NCBI GenBank assembly: GCA_964395095.1
Contig: CAYMZZ010000011.1
Coordinates: 1 to 64,000, forward strand
Reading direction: 5' to 3'
DNA length: 64,000 bases
Origin: CAYMZZ01 sp964395095
GTDB lineage: Bacteria > Bacteroidota > Bacteroidia > Chitinophagales > Chitinophagaceae
The notes beneath the pieces are model-generated. The model worked only from the letters and a program-made list of their open reading frames with translations. It did not search any database and had not been told where the DNA came from. Position numbers and translations under genes: made by a program. Shown here piece by piece: positions 63,046 to 64,000 of the stretch; the first letter of the stretch is position 1; the number at the start of each line of letters is the position of its first letter.

Positions 63046-64000
63046 ATGTCACCACTCATTTCTTCCCGACAACAGCCTTTCTTCTTCCAAAGTTTGTTAG
63101 TAATTATTCTGCTGACTATAACTTTTCAATTTTCGGCCCATGCGCAGATATCTTTAACCATGTTGCCCAGCGGTGGTAATAAAAAGGCTGGCGTGTATGA
63201 GCGGGTAGGCCTTACCGATGTGCACGTATATTACGATCGGCCGGCTGTAAAAGGCAGAGAGGGTAAAATTTGGGGTGAGCTCGTACACAAGGGCTTTACC
63301 GACCAGGGCTTTGGATCGAGTAAAGCGGCGCCCTGGCGTGCAGGCGCGAATGAGAATACGGTGATCAGTTTTTCTACGGATGTGAAGATTAACGGGCAAT
63401 CCCTACCAAAAGGCCGCTACGGCTTCTTCATCGCTTATGATCCGGAATCGAGTATCCTCATTTTTTCCAAAAATCACAGCTCATGGGGCAGTTATTTTTA
63501 TGATCCAAAGGAAGATGCCCTGCGAGTAAACGTGAAGCCCGAAGCATTGGCATCATCCGTTGAATGGTTGCAATTTAGTTTTCAGCCAATCAGCAATAAT
63601 AAGGCGATACTTGGTTTGGAATGGGAAAAGCTGCGGATCCCCTTCACCATAGAAGTGGATTATATAGCGGATCAACTGGAAAGCTTCCGTCGCGAACTAA
63701 GAACAGAACGTGGCTTCACGTGGATGAGCTGGAACCAGGCGGCCAACTGGTGTTTGCAAAATAATGTGAACCTGGAGCAGGCCCTGCAATGGTCGGATAG
63801 CGCCACCAGCATCAATTTCGGAGGCAACCAGGAATTTATCACATTTACCACCAAAGCGGCTATACTTGAAAAGCTGGGGCGTGTCGAAGAAGCACAGGCT
63901 TTGATGAAGGCCGCATTACCGGTCGCCAATATGAACGAAGTGCATCAATATGGCCGCACCCTTTTGCAGCAGAAGAAAAATAAGGAGGCCATGGAAATAT
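63046..64000 (+). CDS. DUF2911 secreted protein, runs off the right edge
   Basis: At least 318 residues are visible, with no stop before the window end. The start at 63046 gives a signal peptide (LLVIILLTITFQFSAHAQ, about 17-34), followed by the DUF2911 domain (about 40-180): VGLTDVHVYYDRPAVKGR, IWGELV, PWRAGANENTVISFSTDVKING, LPKGRYGFFIAYDPES, WGSYFYDPKEDALRV. A helical C-terminal part begins about residue 200 (WNQAANWCLQNNVNLEQAL), with repeat-like helices. The role of DUF2911 is unknown. The domain is common in Bacteroidota secreted proteins. It starts directly after the intergenic repeat region. Confidence 0.9.
   Translation, partial: MSPLISSRQQPFFFQSLLVIILLTITFQFSAHAQISLTMLPSGGNKKAGVYERVGLTDVHVYYDRPAVKGREGKIWGELVHKGFTDQGFGSSKAAPWRAGANENTVISFSTDVKINGQSLPKGRYGFFIAYDPESSILIFSKNHSSWGSYFYDPKEDALRVNVKPEALASSVEWLQFSFQPISNNKAILGLEWEKLRIPFTIEVDYIADQLESFRRELRTERGFTWMSWNQAANWCLQNNVNLEQALQWSDSATSINFGGNQEFITFTTKAAILEKLGRVEEAQALMKAALPVANMNEVHQYGRTLLQQKKNKEAMEI

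Overview
The window looks like chromosomal DNA from a member of the Bacteroidota, most likely a Chitinophagaceae-type organism. This is inference from gene content: SusC/SusD pair with a TlpA-like redoxin, the gene order parA-parB-DUF5683-dapB, DUF2911, a DUF5908 gene, promoter-like TAnnTTTG elements, and weak or absent Shine-Dalgarno sequences. No rRNA, tRNA or CRISPR array was recognised.

Layout. 1-1700: left edge with two IS21-end-like direct repeats, a Bro-N type antirepressor-like gene and a small secreted protein gene. 1994-5001: a secreted sulfatase diverging from rmuC. 5080-38579: the dominant feature, a 33.5 kb run of 19 co-directional minus-strand genes encoding an extracellular contractile injection system (eCIS, in the Afp/PVC/AlgoCIS superfamily). 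In transcription order it holds a cap (DUF4255), an unknown 438-aa protein, one sheath, two cysteine-rich coiled-coil proteins, two tube proteins, DUF5908, a LysM tube-initiator, a VgrG-like spike, PAAR tip, gp25-like wedge, two giant baseplate proteins (1524 and 2142 aa), a CIS tape-measure protein, a 2552-aa double-DUF4157 protein with a toxin-like C-terminus, a ParA-like ATPase, a second DUF4157 protein and an AAA+ ATPase. The cluster is visibly more AT-rich than the flanking rmuC and lon/parAB regions. A LuxR-type regulator diverges from its promoter end.

39762-47142: an AraC regulator, a small secreted protein, and a TlpA-SusC-SusD nutrient-uptake or export operon. 47427-49914: a polysaccharide deacetylase, formyltransferase and alpha/beta hydrolase mini-operon. 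50076-56229: lon, two outer-membrane beta-barrel genes and a metallophosphoesterase. 56509-59766: parA, parB, DUF5683 and dapB. 59831-62684: a TPR sensor histidine kinase and its NarL-type response regulator, followed by an intergenic heptamer-repeat region and a DUF2911 gene running off the right edge.

The most unusual points are these. A cysteine motif C-[DE]-C-C-x3-W-V-S-E is shared between one of the cysteine-rich eCIS proteins and the giant 2142-aa baseplate protein. A ParA-like ATPase sits between the two DUF4157 genes. The 2552-aa putative cargo carries two separate HExxH domains. Several striking inverted and heptameric repeats lie in otherwise ordinary regions.
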